Origin: Chaenocephalus aceratus
Lineage: Eukaryota > Chordata > Actinopteri > Perciformes > Channichthyidae
Direction of reading: 5' to 3'
Length of the DNA: 64,000 nucleotides
Assembly (NCBI GenBank): GCA_023974075.1
Contig: CM043792.1
Location: 21,095,154-21,159,153 of the forward strand
The stretch's first letter is position 1. Each line of letters starts with the position of its first letter. Below the pieces are notes generated by a model that worked only from the letters and a program-made list of their open reading frames with translations, did not search any database and was not told the DNA's origin. The position numbers were made by a program, and so were the translations under genes. Below are positions 1 through 18,600 of the stretch, one piece after another.

Positions 1-3000
1 GTCTCGATATCTTCTTTCTTTTTTGATTCCCTCCTCTCTTTTCCTATCTTAAGTTCTCTTCTCAACAATGTCAGTGTCCTCCCTTTGTGTTGTGGCAGTT
101 TCTCTTTCGTGGTGGCCTTGATCTCTCCCAATACAGTCGTTGTCATCCTCGCTCTCCTTGCCCTCTTCATCAGTTGTCATCTGTCTTACTTTCTCTCCAT
201 GTCCCTTCCTTCTGAGCTGTCTGTTGAGATGTCTCTACAGTTTTTTCACGTCTCTCTGCATCGCTCCTTGGTCTCCTAGTTCCTCCATCCGCTCGCCCTG
301 CTCTCTCCCTCTCTTCAGCACTTTCTGAGTTACGAGCAGTGTATTGTATGGCATACCGAGGGACGTGTCTGTGATATCCAGGAGCCTAATTAGCAAGTCC
401 AGCTCCTGGCAGAGAACACGGCACGCAGAGGAGCACAGGCACAAGGCCTGGCGTCAACTAATGAGACCTCACACACCCACAGCTACGATTACACGCCCTC
501 TGCAGCATCAAGTCTCCAGTCAGCTCTGCCTTGTCCGATGAACAGTGGGGAAACCACATATGAACAACTGTAGTTGGATGTAGCAAAGTTATGTCTTCAA
601 TCACCATGGGATAGTCGTAGCTTTGTCAAAGATAAAGCAGGGATTGTTGTCTGACTGTGACACTTAAATACGATGTATGTGTTATGGCAGCGAGCTGTGA
701 ACATATTCTTGGAACCAGTAGATAAATGTATCAACTTGTAAGCAGGCGGTATGGCAATTCTTTACTTTCTGAGGAAAAGATATATGAAATGGTTATTTTT
801 TTTAAGGAAGTTAGGTTCGGAGAGCTTTATGGGTATAACACAATGGGAAATGATTCAGGCTTGCAAGTCGTTGTAGCTCGTGTGTGACTGACATCACAGT
901 AATATTTCCCCGGGGAAGCAGACGGTTTCTATGATTTGGAAGAAGAAGTAAGGTTTTTGTTCGCCATAACTCATCACATTCTCTATCCAACTTTCCTCTT
1001 TTTTCTTTTCACTAGGGAGAAGGAGGATGGTAGCGGGTGGGGGAGAAAATAAGTACACATTTTCACATGATCTTCGTGAGAGCTAATTGACATTGTTTGA
1101 AGAACAAGAGAAAGTAACACAAAACAGATAAACGACAGTAAGTGGAAGAAACGGTGAATAAAATGAACAACGAGTGCTGCATCGGGAATAGGAGGCGGGC
1201 AGCCTTTCTCAAGGCATGAGAAGGTTGGAAATAGGCCTAAGTGAATCTAGAAAGTAGGGCAAAGACTAATGGAGGAAAATAAACAAACGCGCTGAAATGT
1301 GAATTCCACAGGGCCTTGGGTCATTAGAGTTAATACTGCACGCTATGCCATCTGCTGTGATTGTTTACACTAGCCTGGATAATTAGATCCTAATTAGTCG
1401 ACGGTATGGTGAGGGGAAACATTATTTCACACGCATTGCGATGGAGATGATCAGATGCACCTGCAATGCTGTGCTGCCTGTCCATCCTGGGACCATGAAG
1501 ATATCACACAGGTCTTGATTTAATTGCTTGATGCAACAGACAGACTATTTTCCTCCCACCATTAACATATAGATAGAGTTGTACTCTGAAAGAGAGTCAG
1601 CTGTGCTCTTGACATTATGAAAACCTGTCTGCTCCTTGTTCTCCTTTATCCCTCTCACTGTATGTGTGTGTGTGTGTGCAGGTGTGTGTGACTGTGCATG
1701 AATATGTATGTGCATTTTCTCATTCTTGTGTGTTTGTGACTGTGTTTCTTTAAGATACAGGCACCAGAATATTATCAGGTAAAATGCATAGACTCAAACT
1801 GCCATGTCCCATGCAGGCTTTACTCCCCAGCAGACCCTCTTTGACATTCTGAATTGGATAGATACCACTGGCATGTTAATAATGTTTTTCTAGGTGCGAG
1901 GTATCAGGGCGCTTACCTAATATATGCGTGAGGAATGGCTTGTGATTGTGATTCTTATCAGTGTGGCAGAGTGCATGGGCACCAAGCAGTGAGTGGCAGA
2001 GGCTGGCAGTAAATGCTAATAGGAGAGAGCAGCTGACAGAGACAATAATTATTATCTCCCTTCATTACATTTACAAAACCAGGCTGTCTGTATGACTTCC
2101 TTCCTGTGAGCCCAGACAGCAATCAGTGTTGGCAATGCTTTATACTTACACGGATTGCACAAGACAAACACCTTATTTTGTTCCATTATACACACAGATC
2201 GAAAAACATTGGGAAAGCATTTTGGGTTTTTTTCCCCACCTTTTTTATATTAGTGTTTTTGGTGGAGGTCTGGGGTCATGTGTAGCAGGAGTAATACCTT
2301 TGTGAGCAGCTCAGCCTGCGGGAAGACAGACTCCCTGTTTCTAATTGAGACCTCTGGAGTGTGAGAGCTGACAGAATGGAGCTCGTCACATCACCACCTC
2401 TCTGCACCACATTACTGTGGCCCTCTGTCTACTACTTTCTCCGACCATCAATGTGAGAGCATCAAGTCCTTCTTTGTGATGGTGTGAGAGCTACGCCATC
2501 ACTACTTAAAACCACTCTTCAGGTGGAACCTCAAAGCTGCCCGCCTTCCATCCCACATCTCACCAGGCCACATCTGTGACCTCTGAGGCATCTTAGTCTC
2601 CTTTGATGATTCCTGTCTCTGAAGTGCACATGCCCCCAGAAGCAGGGAAGACAGAGTAGGAACACAGCTCTGTGGCATTGTGCGAAGACAGGCAGCAAGC
2701 ACTACGCCAGCAGGCAGACAGCAGATCTGAACGCCCTGACATTACGCTAATGGAGGCGTTTGGCTGGTTCTTACACGACTTCACACCACATTGTTCATCT
2801 CAATTATCAGATACAGTAACGGGAGCTGAGTGAGAAGCATGTAAATTGAACAAAGCAGAAAAAGATTCTCAGTCAGAGATAGTAATTGTTGAGCTTTTCC
2901 TCTACATGATAAGAGGGTTTAGTGCAAGAAACACAACTTGTTCAAATCTAGTGCACTTGAAAATATCGTATGTGAATACTTATGCATGCATGAGAATAAC

Positions 3001-3459
3001 ATTTATGAATATGATTAGACGATAATTCTGAAATTAAAGATGTGTACTATATTCCTTTTGATTATTTAAGTACACAACCTCGAATAACAAAGTGAACTAT
3101 TTGTCCAATACATTTGACTATATAGCTGTTATAAACAAGCAATTCAACTCTAAATGTTCTTAATCACACTTCTCCTTCTAAAGTGTCTGACATCTGTTCA
3201 CCTAATGAAGATAAGTCTAACAAGCACACATCTCCATATGTAAAGATGTTGGCATGATGATTGTAGGCTGACGAACAAGAAAACCAAACCATAGCCCTAG
3301 ATAGTTATCATAACACCACCGCAAGCTGCAGCTTCGAGCTCTGTGCCAACAATGCTATCTAATATATGAGGTCGATGATGTTTTTCTAATTATATTCATA
3401 AGCTTGCACTCAAGCTAACATGGCTTTCAGTGTTGCTGCAGTGATGTTGGCAGGCTTGT
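1..3459. other. Gene-free stretch, no recognisable gene
   Basis: No exon or known repeat could be recognised. The first 330 bases are strongly pyrimidine-biased on the plus strand, which accounts for the short open frames there. A short TG microsatellite lies at about 1661-1690. Around 1369-1400 there are two closely spaced AATTAG/TAATTAG sites followed by a GTCGAC, a composition often seen in regulatory DNA, but no conclusion can be drawn without alignment. Confidence 0.6.
1661..1690. repeat. Short GT microsatellite
   Basis: A run of alternating TG, about nine units, followed by a degenerate GTGTGTG stretch. Ordinary vertebrate dinucleotide repeat. Confidence 0.8.
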
Positions 3460-3461
3460 TT

Positions 3462-3548
3462 TCTCCCATTTGGGTTTAGGATGAAGATTAAGCGCCTTGC
3501 TTAAAAGAAGATCCACCCTGTCCCATGGAATCAAACCTTCAACTTTCT
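3462..3548 (-). repeat. Degraded SINE-like fragment
   Basis: Read on the minus strand, the block has a box-B-like GGTTTGATTCC followed about 30 bases later by AAGCAAGGCGCTTAA. The second motif resembles the AGCAAGGCACTTAACCC core found in many teleost tRNA-derived SINEs. No box A, tail or target duplication is visible, so only a central piece would remain. The resemblance is from memory of the family. Confidence 0.35.
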
Positions 3549-6500
3549 ACCACAACACATCCATTTGCAAGACAAGAATAGAAAGGTGTAAAGAAGATTT
3601 GAATGTGTGAAAGCAAAAACCCAGGTCAGCTCTATTGTGACAGTCTTATACATATGCAAGAGCTCTTTATAAAATAGGAAATTACAACCACAGCAATTTT
3701 CACACAATGTCACATATATCCTGGAGGTTATAGTTGGAAATAACATCAATTTAAATAAAAACACCATCTCCAGGTTAATGTATTCAGAGAGCACCCCCGC
3801 CCCCCCCCCCCCACTGTGTTCCTGAATTGCACCCATCGCTGCTTTTAACAAACCAGTGTGAAAAAAATATCAGTTTGGTAATTCTCTGAACTTTCTCCGC
3901 CTCTAAGGACTTACAACGCGAGGCATTGACTGTTGCTGGCTGCAATCACACATTGAAATATGCAAACGATCAAGCCGATATGGCATAATGTAACAGGCGC
4001 CCAGGCAACGGGATGAGTGATTTGAAGGCTTAATGTGGTCCTCCATACCACATAGAGTTATGGCCTGTGATTTGCATCATAAACGTCCGCTAAATTTCCA
4101 CTTTTGGAAATGAATATCACTAAATGAACACTCTGACACGGAGCCAGATGGGGGACGTAGGAGTGACACTTTCTTCACGTTAGTATTTTCCACCCATGAT
4201 GAGACCTAATTCCATATTACTACATCTATAAGCCATGCGTAAATACACATCAAATAGCGTTTTTTCAAGCCTCATAATCCCTGGATAATCTTCATCTACA
4301 ATATGAGCAACACTAAATTGAAGGGAAGGCTCACAAATGAACATATTTACATCAGTCCCATTAGTGAGACACTGAGGAGATACTGCTCAGAGATCTGCCG
4401 CTGCTTTGAAATGCCTATAGGCACTTAAGCATTGTATTAGAAGCACTGTAACGCTTACCATGCCATGGCAAGTAATGTGCTTTAATACACATAATGCAGT
4501 GGATTACATCTCGGGATATTAATAAATCATCGGTTTTATTTATCACTTCTGTTTTACCATAGCGAGGAAAATGACATGTTTGATCTCATGGATTTACTGT
4601 AAGGGCTTGTCGTGCTTTTCTGCATGTGTTTTGATGTCCGTCTGTGAAAAATGCAAGTGGTTGCATACTATTCAATATAAAGTATATATTATATTTATAT
4701 ACACTATATAGATTGTTCTGAATGTATTTACTTTAGTCTTCACATTTGAGTGTGCATGTATAACTATTCATGAGGGTACATGCAAGTGTGTGTGCGTCTC
4801 TCGTGGATCTGTGTATATTTGAATTCTTCATCAGATTAAAGAGACGTGCATGTACTCCACAGTCTCTAATGACAGACAGATCAAAGCCCATCATGTTCCT
4901 GCCTGAGTTGAGGGGGATCATTAGTGATGGGTCAACGGGGCATCATTAGCCAGCATGCTACCCCGGCAGCATGTTTACTCTTCCTGAGTCGCATTTTCTG
5001 AGTGCGCGCACCTGTGCATGTGTGTGGGTGTGCATGTCTGTGCGCTCATCAAATGCATCCGTATTGCTCTCTGATCTTTGTACAGTGTGTGGGAGGAACA
5101 CAGCTCTCTCCTGCGGCCCATTTCCCCACAGACAAATGCCGCTCCAGTGGTGAGAGCGAGCCTCATCTATTGTACCTCCTGCCTCCATCAACTCACTTTC
5201 CATCTATTACGACCCAACAGGCTGATCTTCCTGGCTGAAGCTCATAGTAAAACCCTGGCCTTGCTGATTCAATAGGTTCTGGAGGGTTCTGACAATGACC
5301 AATTCACTCATGACTATTATTCATCACAAAACCTTTCTGGCTCTCCAATAAAATCCACCTCCCACCTTTCCTACTCTGTTTGGTATGCTGTAACAATCCA
5401 TCACTTACAAATGCATATACCATACACACACATAACTTCTCTCACAACACTGAACAAACTCTCTTTCCCACGTTAGAAATTGCTATTTTGGTGCAGGGGC
5501 TATTCCTTCTCTCAGCAGTTTCATATCAATTCTTTCTTCCTTTACAAACATTCCCTTCTGGCTGCCTTCAACCATACACCCTTCTCAACGACAAACTGCT
5601 CTTTTCCACTGCCAACTCTTTCCCTCTCTCACCTTCAGACGCCACCCATCCACTGCCTCCATGCCCGACTGCTTTGACAGGCCCGAGATTCAGGTGGGGG
5701 GGATTTGGTCCCTCCGTGGAGCGGAGCTCTGGCAGTGGGGTCCACTCTCCAACCGCTGGACGCAGAGCCCTGAGCCACCGATTAAAAAGTCATGAAGGCT
5801 TTTAGGGGCATGCAGGGCTGCAGTTTCCCACTCCTCTGTGGATTGGCTGCCTGAAAATAGTCTTTGTGTTCCTGAGACAACAGTAGAATATGCAGGAGGG
5901 GGGAGTTTAAAGAGATGCGGGTTAACAGAGCAGCCGTGCGTGGGCCACCTCGCTCTCCCCTGTGCTCTTAAGCAGCACTCTCCCGGCCCATCGCTTCCTT
6001 AGATTAGATGAAACACCCACAGTCCATATACACTGTACATCATCGGCCCCTATATGAGCATTGTTACCGGGCTTTACGAGTGTGGGGCTAGAGTTATTTT
6101 AAAGAAGTGGTCTCCTCCCCATCTTTCCATCATGCTGAAATTAGCTAGGGGAAGTGAAGGTCAGGCTCTTTACAACTTACAACACAACACTTTAACATCA
6201 CTATGGCTTTATAGAAATAAATATCTGGCAGCAAAGATGTTCAATGCCTTACTTTGAAGATGAATAAAATGACTAATCAGAATGACTGTGAGCTAGTATA
6301 TCATCCGCCTGAATAGCTTGCTTTCAAAAGATGCCACACAAATCAAGAACGTGACCATTTGCCTCATAATGGCTGCAAGGACAGGTCGTATACAACAAAA
6401 CATGTGTGAAACAAGATCTTAATGTGCAGTGAAAAAGGACTGGCCGCCCACCATTGGGTTACTCTTACCAACAGCAGCCATCCATACCATTGTCACAAAT

Positions 6501-7634
6501 AGCAGCCAGCACTAATGGAATCAATAACGTCTTGCAAATATTTACAGGACAAGAGAGCCTCAAGGCAATCAATTTCAATCTATAGGACGATGGAAGGTTC
6601 TACTGTGGCTGTGTTTCAGGTTAGAAAAATCAATAATGTCAGCTTTGGAAATAAAAGGGAAAAATATAACAACAACCGCGGTTCAGTCTTTCTTTCCTCC
6701 TTCCATCATTCTGACCCTAGTTTAGGTTACTACTTTTTTTCTCGCAGTCCAAGTTTGACATCCCTGGCTGTGCCTCCCAGCAGGTATCGGCAACCGCAGG
6801 GAGTGCATCCAGCGAGGTAGTGGGAGACAGCTTTTGAAGAAGGCAGAAGCTAGTGGATGTGACAGGCTGTTGAAAGCTTGGGAGATAACGGCATCTGCTT
6901 CTGGAAATCTTAACAGGTAGAAAGGTAAAGTAGAAGGGGAAATGGAGGGGTGAGAGGGCCAGGTAAATTCTCTGGATAATAGGATATAAAAACAATGTTT
7001 CTCATTGTTCGCATACAATCGCATGCAACAAGGAAGGAAGACTGAGTGATGGAAAAGCAAAGCGTGGAAGCAGTGCAGAGAATAAAAAGTAGAGTATATT
7101 AAAAACAGATTGCATCCAACTCTCTAGGGGCAGATTCTTTTTTTATGTTGAAGGTTGTAATCCCTAGTTTATGTTCTGTAGTAACTAGCTCGATAAAATA
7201 CATCAACCGGCACATAAAAAGTGAATAAAACAGAGTATATAAAAAGGGTGTCAGGGCGTCAGGAAGATTGAGAAGTTGAGAACGCCCAGAGTGATGGCTG
7301 ATTTATTGATGCATTGATGCCTACTATAGTGCAATCACGAGTTCAGCAGTTTCGGATAAATAGGGGATAATATCAGGCTTTTCTCTGGTAGGCACACAGT
7401 TACCAGGCCTCATGCAGCTCAGCGGTCTCCAGCCTAATGAGCATAGTTGGAGGGAGAGAATGAATGAAGTAGAATCCGTCTCTCTCTCTGATGCCACTTG
7501 CTGTGTTTTCGCTCTCACATGCACAGCGCTCCCAGGGAGAACGATCAGACGGAGCTTCAACTTCTGCCAGCGGCTATCAGTGTCTCTTTAACAACTCAAC
7601 CTTCCCTCAGTGGGAACATACATGTGGGAAAATT
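3549..7634. other. Gene-free stretch with candidate regulatory block
   Basis: No gene recognised. A homopolymeric C-rich run lies at 3793-3812. The block at about 3940-4110 contains an octamer-like ATTTGCAT and a CAGGCAACGG resembling an RFX X-box half-site and is not low-complexity; it is a candidate conserved element. The block 5680-5990 is GC-richer than its surroundings and contains an open frame (5380-5805) that matches nothing known to me. Confidence 0.5.
3793..3812. repeat. C homopolymer run
   Basis: Near-continuous cytosines interrupted by a single G. It is likely length-variable and error-prone in assembly. Confidence 0.8.
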
Positions 7635-7657
7635 GGTGTGTGTGTGTGTGTGTGTGT
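7635..7657. repeat. GT microsatellite
   Basis: About eleven uninterrupted GT units. It lies 20 bases left of the target duplication of the hAT element. Confidence 0.85.
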
Positions 7658-7684
7658 TAAATGGCCACACATTACCCTCTAGTG

Positions 7685-8083
7685 CAGGGGTGTCAAACTC
7701 AATTTCATCGCGGGCCACATTGGCATAAAGGTTGCACTCAAAGGGCCGGTTGTAACTGTATAAATATATAATATATATATGAAAATAATGTATTATACTA
7801 CATTATTGCCTCTGAATTGGATTATTATCGGATAGGATAATAACTTAGTAATTAACTACATCTGAAAGCAGAAGTCCAGGGCAAATAATTGCAAGTCTCT
7901 TCAGTGCACATGTCACAAAACGAGATGCATTGTGGGACATGTAGTTTATGGGCAACGTGCTCCTGTAAAGTGGCATGTAACCGTATAATAAACGTATTAT
8001 ATTCTTTGCAAGCTCTTGCGGGGCCACATAAAATGAAGTCGCGGGCCGGATTTGGCCCCCGGGCCTTGAGTTTGAGACCCCTG
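7685..8083. mobile_element. hAT-type non-autonomous DNA transposon (MITE)
   Basis: A 399-bp element flanked by a perfect 8-bp direct repeat, CTCTAGTG, at 7677-7684 and 8084-8091. An 8-bp target duplication is diagnostic of the hAT superfamily. The left end begins CAGGGGTGTCAAACTCA and the right end is its near-perfect inverse, TGAGTTTGAGACCCCTG, followed inward by GCGGGCC-rich sequence on both sides. The centre is AT-rich (TATATAT around 7760) and has no transposase. The open frames inside are fortuitous. The ends resemble vertebrate Charlie-type hAT families, an identification from memory. Perfect target duplications with little terminal decay suggest a fairly recent insertion. Confidence 0.93.
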
Positions 8084-8091
8084 CTCTAGTG

Positions 8092-12225
<4,134 letters not shown>

Positions 12226-15200
12226 ATATGCTCATAATGTTTTGATTATATCATTACAAGTCAACAAGGAATATAAAATTACCTCTTTGACACCCTACAA
12301 CGTGTTGGCTGTGCTGCAAAGGCCTTCAAAGTCGGTGGGATAATTGAATAAATCAAGTCTGAGTTTCATGCTCATCCTTTCATTTGTAGGAACCACACGG
12401 CCAATCAAACCACTGCAGCATTTCAGCACCACAACCACACCTTAACCAACATGAGGTCATGGTCTGGCCACCACTGACTAATCTTCTTCTGTGAGATTAA
12501 AAGAAAATGCTATTTATGCATTTCTTTAAATATGGGAATGCAACTTACTATTCATAAGATTTAACTGGTTGTCAGCATTTGAATTTAGTTAGAAAAACCT
12601 AGAAGCTAATTGTTTAACTGATACATATGTATTGTTTTAACATTCCCTGCTGCATTTGTTTGGTGTGTTACTTTAGCGTGAATTCTCCGTATTTATGCTC
12701 GAGGCTGTGGTAATGTTGGAGAAGAAAGTGCAACTACACCAAATAAATCCTCTGTCTCAGAAGTTAACCCACTTTTGAGAACTATCTTGCCCTTTTCCCC
12801 AGCTAAGGAATAAAACCCACCGTGTGACTGTTTCAGAAAACCTCCTCAAAATCCCTCATAATCAGCACTGCTCTTTGAGAGACTGTCTTCAGCGATACTG
12901 AGGTCGTCCTAACAAAGGGGAACCTCACAAAGTAAGATGGGGTAACACTCAAAGTATCCACTCATTGATCGGATCAATATTACGTTACTCCTGTGCGAGA
13001 CGAAATTTAGGAGATGGAGGGGGTATGAATATTGGAATATTGGATAAAGATATCTTACTTGTGAAAAAAATCCTAGCCGGAGGAGTCGGAGAAGGGCTGG
13101 TGAAGACAGAGGAGGGAAGCGGGGTGAAATGGGTGAGGGTGGTGGGAGTGAATGTCCCGGCTGCTATTATAGCTCACGGAGAGTAAGAACTCAATCAGCG
13201 GTCAGGCGAGAGCCCCATTGTGCTGGGCTGTAATGGGAAATGTGAGATTTTATTAAGAGAGAGCAATTGCATGTGCTCCTCATCAGGGTTTCCATTGTGG
13301 AACTGGTGGTCACAATGACGTCTGGGGAAGATAGAAACAAGGTATTTACTGTCTCACATGCGGAAGAATAGACAGCTCCCAGAAATAGGGTTCCACTTTG
13401 ACGTTAGGGGCTCTGTTGCCTATAATTGTCATGGCATCCTCTTGTTCGATCAGTTTCAGTTCCCATTCCTCTCAGTCTATTATTCCTTCAGCCCTTTGCC
13501 TTTCTTACTCGGTCTTCTCCTTCTCTAGTTATTTCATTTATTTGCTATTTCATTTGTCCATCCCCTCCCTAACTCCCTATGTCTGGTAGAACTACACTAG
13601 CAGAAAGTCCACCATAGAAAGTTTTTGTCTGATGGCATGCATAGCCAGCCTGTAGTGGGGCTATTTAGAGGAGACAAGTAGAGGGAGTGGAGAGAAAGGT
13701 GTGGGAGGACAGCACTGTGAGAAGGTGTGTCAGTTTGACTAGTGATGGATCTAGCCTTGTCTGTTCGATGCTGTCGGAGTTGGGGTTCTTAAGAACACAG
13801 ACCGTAAATACAGCATGAAAGTGTATTCATTCCTCCCTTGGTCAGTAGAGATAACTATAGGTAGAGGGCATGCTGTTGATTGCTTTGTGTTTCATACAGC
13901 TTCATGGGAGGACACTAATAGATTTTCTGTCTGTATAGGTTAAATTACAATTCCCTTACTGCTGAGATTCAAAATGGCTCCCATTAACTATGTGCCAGAC
14001 ATCACAGCAGAATAATGCCCGTTTTCTCTTAAAGGACCTTACTGGTTGTATGGGGCACTTTTAGAAAACTGTGCTTTAAATTTAGTAACCTAGAGTTTTC
14101 AATACAGGACATTTTCTATTCAGTGTAAATACTGTGTGACAATCAGGTATACAACAAAAACAAAATGAAACCAACATCTACCTGGAAGATAAGAAATAAG
14201 GGCGAGAACCTAGTCTGGGCTCAAATCAGAGCTATGAGAAGAAAATGGTGAGAATATATTTTAGGTCTGGGTTAAAGTTATAACCTCATTAAAGTTAGAG
14301 GATGTCATGTTTAACTGACTAGAAAACTGCTAGGAAACCACTAAAGAACAGTGGTGTCCCATTGCACAGTCCCATGTCTATTTATCTTTTCAATATTTGA
14401 AACGACTTCATCCTCTTCTACCAACGGGCAAGTTTGATTACAATGGAAACTCAATGTTTTCTCTTTGTTCGGTAACAAGTGTAATTGTCTCTGAAAAACA
14501 CTGATGGGACTTAATTATCGAAATGGATGAGTCACAAGAAACCTGAACGGTAGATTGTTGCAATTATCTTATCCAACTGGCAAATGTTTTTCTCCCACTT
14601 TAGAAAAAGATGATTTTTACATGACTTGTGAAAATGGACTTTGCAGTGAGCCACATCATCTGACTGTGTGATGATTTTCTATTGAATTATGAGCTTCTAT
14701 CATTACTCTCTGTCCTGATATGGCCCTGTCCTAAAGAATCCAAACCTACTACTCTCTGGTCCTAGCCACTACTGCCTCTCTATCACGTCCAATCTGATAA
14801 AGGGATGAGAGAGGATATCATGTGTTCCTCACACAAATCCTGCCTGTAATCCATACATTGTTGTTGTTCTACTTCCATCACTATAATCTCCTTGCAAGTC
14901 CATTCTGTACCCCCCAAATCCACCAAATATAGCATATCAAACATCACGGTCAACCACAATTCAGGGATACAGAGGAAGAGGAAAGAGACTGAAAACAACT
15001 TTAAGAAGTTATCGGTCAGAGATTGTGCTGGTAATGTATGTGGCATAATGCTGCTACACATGCTGGCCATCTGATAATAAGGCAGGGCAGAAGGGTGTGG
15101 GGTTGGGATTACATCCCCCGACAGGGATGGGGACCAGCACGGGCCATATGTGGTCCAGTCTCTCATAATCCCATTTGACCACAAAACACTTAAAGTCAAA

Positions 15201-15590
15201 GACATCTGAGGAGTCGAGGGCAGATTGAGGGATAGAAAGATGTGTTGGAAATAAACGGATGACATGGTGTCAAATGTTGCTCCGATCAACAGATTAATCA
15301 TCTACCTTTAAGTCCATCAACGCAATGATCAGCTCTGAACAAAGCCCTGCCAAATGTTGTTTTCTCCCTGACTACCCCCCCCCTCCCTCAGAGCTGGCTT
15401 GACTCTCCCAGTGCTAGGTTCACAAGTGTGTTTATTTCACTGTATCACAAGCTCCATCTGCTCAGTTCTGTGGATGTAAAGTGATTGCTGTCGCACATAA
15501 TTTCTCTGATGCGACTGGATATTTGTTTTCCGCCAGAATGAACCACATGAAGCCTAGGTAAAGTTGCATGCAGGTAATAGTTTGTCCCCA

Positions 15591-15591
15591 A

Positions 15592-15623
<32 letters not shown>

Positions 15624-15624
15624 T
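15591..15624. repeat. Compound AT/AC microsatellite
   Basis: Five AT units run directly into about twelve AC units. Confidence 0.9.
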
Positions 15625-18600
15625 TGAAAACACATACTCCATCTTTAACTGCACGGCCTTTATTTTTATCCAGATGCTGACAGTTCCAATCATGAAAAGC
15701 ATCTAAGCCCATCAGCGTCAATAATACGCTTTGACAAAGGGAACAAAAACCCGCAAATGGATGCAGACACTTTGAGAGGCACAGTGAATTAGACCAATCC
15801 TGAAATAGGTGCACTGCACAACAGCTGACATCAACTATAAACCCGTAGACTTGAAACAAAAGCATTGTTTTTAAAGTCTAAAAATACTACTATAAGCATG
15901 GTTCACATCCAACATAAAATGCAATAGGTACACAGACCCTTTTGTTTCGATTGGATCTTTGCCCATGATTAACAAGGGAAGAGCCAGGTGTTGTTGAGCT
16001 TCAGGGTCAGTTTGGGGCTCTGCTTGCTGGTTGATAGTGGCAAAGCTCCACTGAACACTGAGAACTTGACTGTATGCCACAGGATTCAATTTACAAGCTG
16101 TTGGTTTAAGCTGGCACATGAACAGCCCTGTTGTTTTCACCAGGACACTGTCTGTTTTGGAGGCTTTTTGTCCTGCAGTTAACGAGCACTCTGATGATAG
16201 AGACACTGTAATGGTTGATTACAGCTGCGATAATGGTAGATTCTCTTGAGTACTCCTCACAATAGTTGAAAACCTGTCCTCAACGAGAGAAAGGTAAACA
16301 CATGAGGAAAAAATTACCTCTGCGATTGCAATGCTGCAAAACCTGGTGCTTTTATGTGATGTGCTGACTGAGGGCTCAGTGCTCTCCACCTGTGGATCTG
16401 GATCCCAGTAAGGGGGATCACGCATCCCACTATCCTTCTTTCATCCACTACGTCTTCCCTCACACACATTTAGTCACTTACAAAAGGTGTTCTTAGAAGT
16501 ACACCAGGGCATTGCTCTGTATTCCTGTTGTATTCTATTATTTTAGGGGTTATTCAAATGCGTAAACAATGCTGCAGGCATTTCGCTGTATTTCAGAAAA
16601 TGCTGACTGAATATATTAAATAAATGTTCTGTCTTGTGCTTCTAATTCTGGATAAGAAACTTGCTTCAAAACCAACATATGGTAGGTAAGCGGATGAGTA
16701 AACAGGTTACAGACGGAATTTCTTTATGCTGGGTTTTAGGAATAAAGACAAATAACTGTGTTGATTGGGGGTTTTAATCAGGTTGGATATTTGCACATCA
16801 TTTCTTTATAATACACCCATTTTACACGCTATTTTACATATTATTAATTTGGCACAAGGCATCAGAGGGCTTCAGTAAAAGCAACATCAAATTACATTTC
16901 ATTTTGATCACTTTGAAGGAGCCAAACAAACCACGTCTTCACATACTCAATCCCAGAGAACAGAGAGCAGAAAAACACAGCGCACATAACAAACAAAGGC
17001 ATTTATAGTCTGCCAAGCACAGGGTGCAGAGTAGCCAATCAATCTGAAATCTATTTCTCTAAGAGTTCAAATCTCTCAGAGATAAAATGGTTTGGAGAGA
17101 TTGTTCTCAATCACGTCAAGTCCACAGGTGTCTGGGGTGAAGAATCACTGCTTTCGTTGACATCACTGAGATGACAGTTAGCGGGGAACGGCATTTAGAG
17201 TGCAATACAATTAATCTCTGACTAGAGGCCCTTCAGCCACAGCTACAGTGTCTGGGTCAGGCTTGTGATGAGGTGGTGCTGAGTGACCAGGCTCGGTCTT
17301 CAGCTGATTAGTCAAGAGAGTTTACAAAGCCGCCACAAATGTGAGCAGCAATTAGTCAGGCGCCCTGTAATTAATCCATTTCCATGGGAGCCTGGTGGGA
17401 CTCTGTGGGATCACTAAGGAGGCCCTTGGAAGGCAATCATTAGACACACAAAAACCGAACTGTGTGACACACTAAAACAAAGACACATAGACCTGTTTTG
17501 AGTGACACCGAGCTATCGGATGTGTTCCCAGCCGTTTTCCTCTCACTAAGAGGGTTGATTAGAGAAAGGCCATAGATCAGAGCCTGACGCAGCCCCCGGA
17601 GACACAGGTGGAAAGGAAATAAAGAGGACCAAAAAAAGATTGCTCTCTCTCAGAGGACTCATTCATCCAGGCCCTTTTAAGGTCAACACTCGTCTATCTG
17701 CCATGGCAGGCGGTATTTTAGCGTTGTAAATGGATGACATTTCCAGGAGGATGTCTTGAAGATGTCTTGCACAGCTCAGCAATGATGAGAAAGGTAATTC
17801 ACATACAGTATCTATGTGAGACGAGGAGGACTGGTATGGTAATAGCTACATTCTTTGTTGATATCATTCCGCACGCCACAAGAGGCGATTCATGCTCAGT
17901 GACGGAGCAAATGTTATTTCAGTCACACAGGTGTTTGACACCATGGCTGAGCGCACAATGTTATCTCCAGCGCGACCAGAAAAAAACAGATGTCCAGTTT
18001 CTTCCTTTACTGCAGCATCCCGCTCCCACCGGGTATTCACAAAGTCACACAGTCACCCATGCATTAAAGACAGGCAGCTGCCTGAGCATTAGTGTCCAGA
18101 AATTCAGTAGAGAGACCTACATAAACAAGCATGACAGTTGGTTTTGGGGATGCGGGAAACGCTGATTGACAGTGCTCTGTCGGCCGGATTAGAGACGTTC
18201 ATTTCGTCCTGAACTCAATTATATTTTACAAAGGCTGACATCCCCAGTTAATTGCAGCCTTTCCACATGAGGGAATTATTTTCAGTTCTCAATTCCCTGG
18301 CCATGTGTACTCTGTTCCGCATGTGCAGGCTTCATCTAATATGTGGAAATGTTGCAAATTAGATCAGTAAAAAAAAGTAAGAAAAACATCTGGGAAAATA
18401 AAACTTAAGGAAGAGTGGAGAGGCAGAAAGAAGTGAAATGCTGGGACAACTTCAAGAGAGAAGCGTCTGGGCGAGTTGTCTGCCTCCGTCTCTCAAGTGT
18501 GTCTGGATCTTAGCTCAGAGACAGCTTAGTTCAGAGACAGATCCAGAGTGACAGCATTGTGATGATTGACACGGTGAGGAAGAGGAGAAGAGGAGAGGAA

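Noticed and set aside
14783..15301. 172-codon minus-strand open frame
   Set aside because: Matches no family I know and has no supporting signals.
17734..18165. 143-codon plus-strand open frame
   Set aside because: No family resemblance; low-complexity His/Ser/Thr stretches.
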